DNA from: CALJUZ01 sp003387805
GTDB lineage: Bacteria > Bacillota > Limnochordia > Limnochordales > ZCTH02-B6
NCBI GenBank assembly: GCA_937975235.1
Contig: CALJUZ010000017.1
Location: 1-6,992 of the forward strand
Direction of reading: 5' to 3'
Length of the DNA: 6,992 nt
Made by a program: the position numbers and the translations under genes. How positions within the stretch are numbered: position 1 is the stretch's first letter; each line of letters opens with the position of its first letter. Below are positions 6,258 to 6,992 of this stretch, piece by piece. Under the pieces are notes generated by a model that was given only the letters and a program-made list of their open reading frames with translations, searched no databases and was not told where the DNA came from.

Positions 6258-6286
6258 ATTTCACGGAGTTGGACGTCGTCTATCAA
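6258..6286 (-). promoter_or_regulatory. Candidate promoter of the MFS gene
   Basis: On the minus strand TTGATA (6281-6286; five of six to the -35 consensus), 17 bases, then TGAAAT (6258-6263; four of six to the -10 consensus). A start near 6251 gives a leader of about 28 bases before GTG 6223. The 173-base gap it lies in is less GC-rich than the genes around it and holds no other gene that I can see. Confidence 0.45.
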
Positions 6287-6385
6287 TGGGGCAACAAGAC
6301 GTCGAGCGGTCCCACGACCCGTTTGCCCCTGGAGGATCGTACTGTATTAAATGTACCTTTCGTTGAGTAACAGGACGTGCACGAA

Positions 6386-6409
6386 GCTCCCGGCGGCTAC
6401 GCCGGGAGC
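6386..6409 (-). terminator. Perfect hairpin over the stop codon of the DinB-like gene
   Basis: GCTCCCGGCG (6386-6395) and CGCCGGGAGC (6400-6409) form a perfect ten-base-pair stem with a four-base loop; the loop holds the TAG stop (6397-6399) of the DinB-like gene. The position fits an end-of-transcript hairpin, but only TTCGT follows on the minus strand, so it lacks a proper U-run. It may work with Rho, or mainly protect the 3' end. Confidence 0.45.
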
Positions 6410-6992
6410 GCCCGGCGCAGCTGCCGCAAATGGTACAGCTCGTGATAAATCAGCCGCCGCAGCACTTTGCGGGCCGACCAGCGCTCGCCGGACTCCTCAT
6501 CCGGAACCGGCGTGGCCGCCCGTTCCTGGTGGCTCAGACGACGCAAGCGGCCGGCGACCCGCTCGCGAATCCAAGCCATCAATTCTTCGAGCTCTTCCGG
6601 GTACTCACCGTCTTTGGGGAACGGAAACGGCACAACCCGGGACATGTACCACCATTCCACGGTGGCCACGTGGCGAGCGATCTGTTCCACGGTGCGCGCG
6701 CCGCCGCCCGGCCGCAGCGTCAGCCGGTCCGGCTGAAACCGCCGCAGCGTGGCCAGCAGTTCCCGGCGCGATGCCGCCAGCAGACGGAGCGCCGCCTCGA
6801 TCTCTTCGTCCGTGACGGGCTGCTGGTCCCACGCGAAAAACGCGGCCGTGTTTCCGTGGACGATGCTCTCGCCCACCGGCACCCGTTCGAGGATGCAAAC
6901 GCCCGTTTGGTCTGCGGTACGAAGCGCCCGCGCAACCGCCGGAATGTCCCAGAGCCGGGCCAGCCCCCAGCGGGCCAGCCAGCCGTCGTACT
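6397..6992 (-). CDS. DinB-fold metalloprotein, 5' end beyond the window
   Basis: This belongs to the DinB/YfiT-like family of small four-helix metal-binding proteins, which include thiol transferases and many members of unknown function. From the window edge, 197 residues are readable. The three expected metal-ligand histidines are visible: His107 in IARHVATVEWWY, and His183 and His187 in IYHELYHLRQL. A GTG at 6882 would give 161 residues, but it has no good ribosome site, and the frame continues without a stop to the edge with sensible protein (DGWLARWGLARLWD, then CILERVPVGESIVHGNTAA). I therefore treat the gene as partial. The upstream text resembles the linker found in proteins where a HicB-like domain precedes DinB, from memory and unverified. 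The gene runs in the same direction as the MFS gene but is 173 bases away and ends in a hairpin, so it is probably a separate unit. Confidence 0.75.
   Translation of the reverse strand, partial: YDGWLARWGLARLWDIPAVARALRTADQTGVCILERVPVGESIVHGNTAAFFAWDQQPVTDEEIEAALRLLAASRRELLATLRRFQPDRLTLRPGGGARTVEQIARHVATVEWWYMSRVVPFPFPKDGEYPEELEELMAWIRERVAGRLRRLSHQERAATPVPDEESGERWSARKVLRRLIYHELYHLRQLRRALPA

Noticed and set aside
6323..6350. Plus-strand promoter-like boxes (TTGCCC, 16 bases, TATTAA).
   Set aside because: The -35 match is poor and no plus-strand gene follows; it would transcribe antisense to the DinB-like gene.
4430..6370. Plus-strand frame of 646 codons opposite the MFS gene.
   Set aside because: It is antisense to a clear MFS transporter, very rich in Arg, Gln, His and Gly, and has no domain text.

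Overview
The window is about 7 kb of GC-rich bacterial DNA with six protein genes, tightly packed and with short intergenic gaps. Strong AAGGAGG-type ribosome sites, frequent GTG starts, a CCA-adding enzyme without an HD domain and a PduL-type phosphotransacylase all fit a high-GC member of the Bacillota (Firmicutes), possibly a thermophile of the Symbiobacterium/Thermaerobacter/Limnochorda kind. That placement is inference from gene content and composition, not from a marker gene. I see no rRNA, tRNA, CRISPR array, insertion sequence or prophage.

Left part, plus strand (1-2015): a structured leader, then pduL (phosphate acyltransferase that interconverts acyl-CoA and acyl-phosphate), then cca (tRNA 3'-end CCA addition and repair). 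The two are 43 bases apart and probably co-transcribed.

Middle, minus strand (2012-3861): a two-gene ABC-2 exporter, ATPase first and membrane subunit second, joined by an ATGA overlap and a textbook ribosome site. Its last codon overlaps the last codon of cca tail to tail, so there is no room for a terminator between the convergent units. A good sigma-A-like promoter for the exporter lies at 3898-3926, with its -35 box lying across the stop codon of the preceding gene.

Right part, minus strand (3923-6992): a Xer-type tyrosine recombinase with a complete active site, an MFS transporter, and at the right edge a DinB-fold metalloprotein whose reading frame stays open to the window edge. Transcription on this strand runs DinB, MFS, recombinase, ATPase, permease, with candidate promoters before the MFS gene and before the ATPase and hairpins after DinB and after MFS.

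Most of the window is ordinary. The item most worth a second look is in the untranslated leaders. The stretches before pduL and before the recombinase can be aligned by eye (AGGA, CCCCCTTC, an A-rich centre, GGCG, GGGG, TG). In both, the CCCTTC block is complementary to that gene's own Shine-Dalgarno sequence. This could be a dispersed leader element or translational switch, but it rests on eye alignment in GC-rich DNA and needs a genome-wide search. I did not find convincing evidence of a new multi-gene system here.
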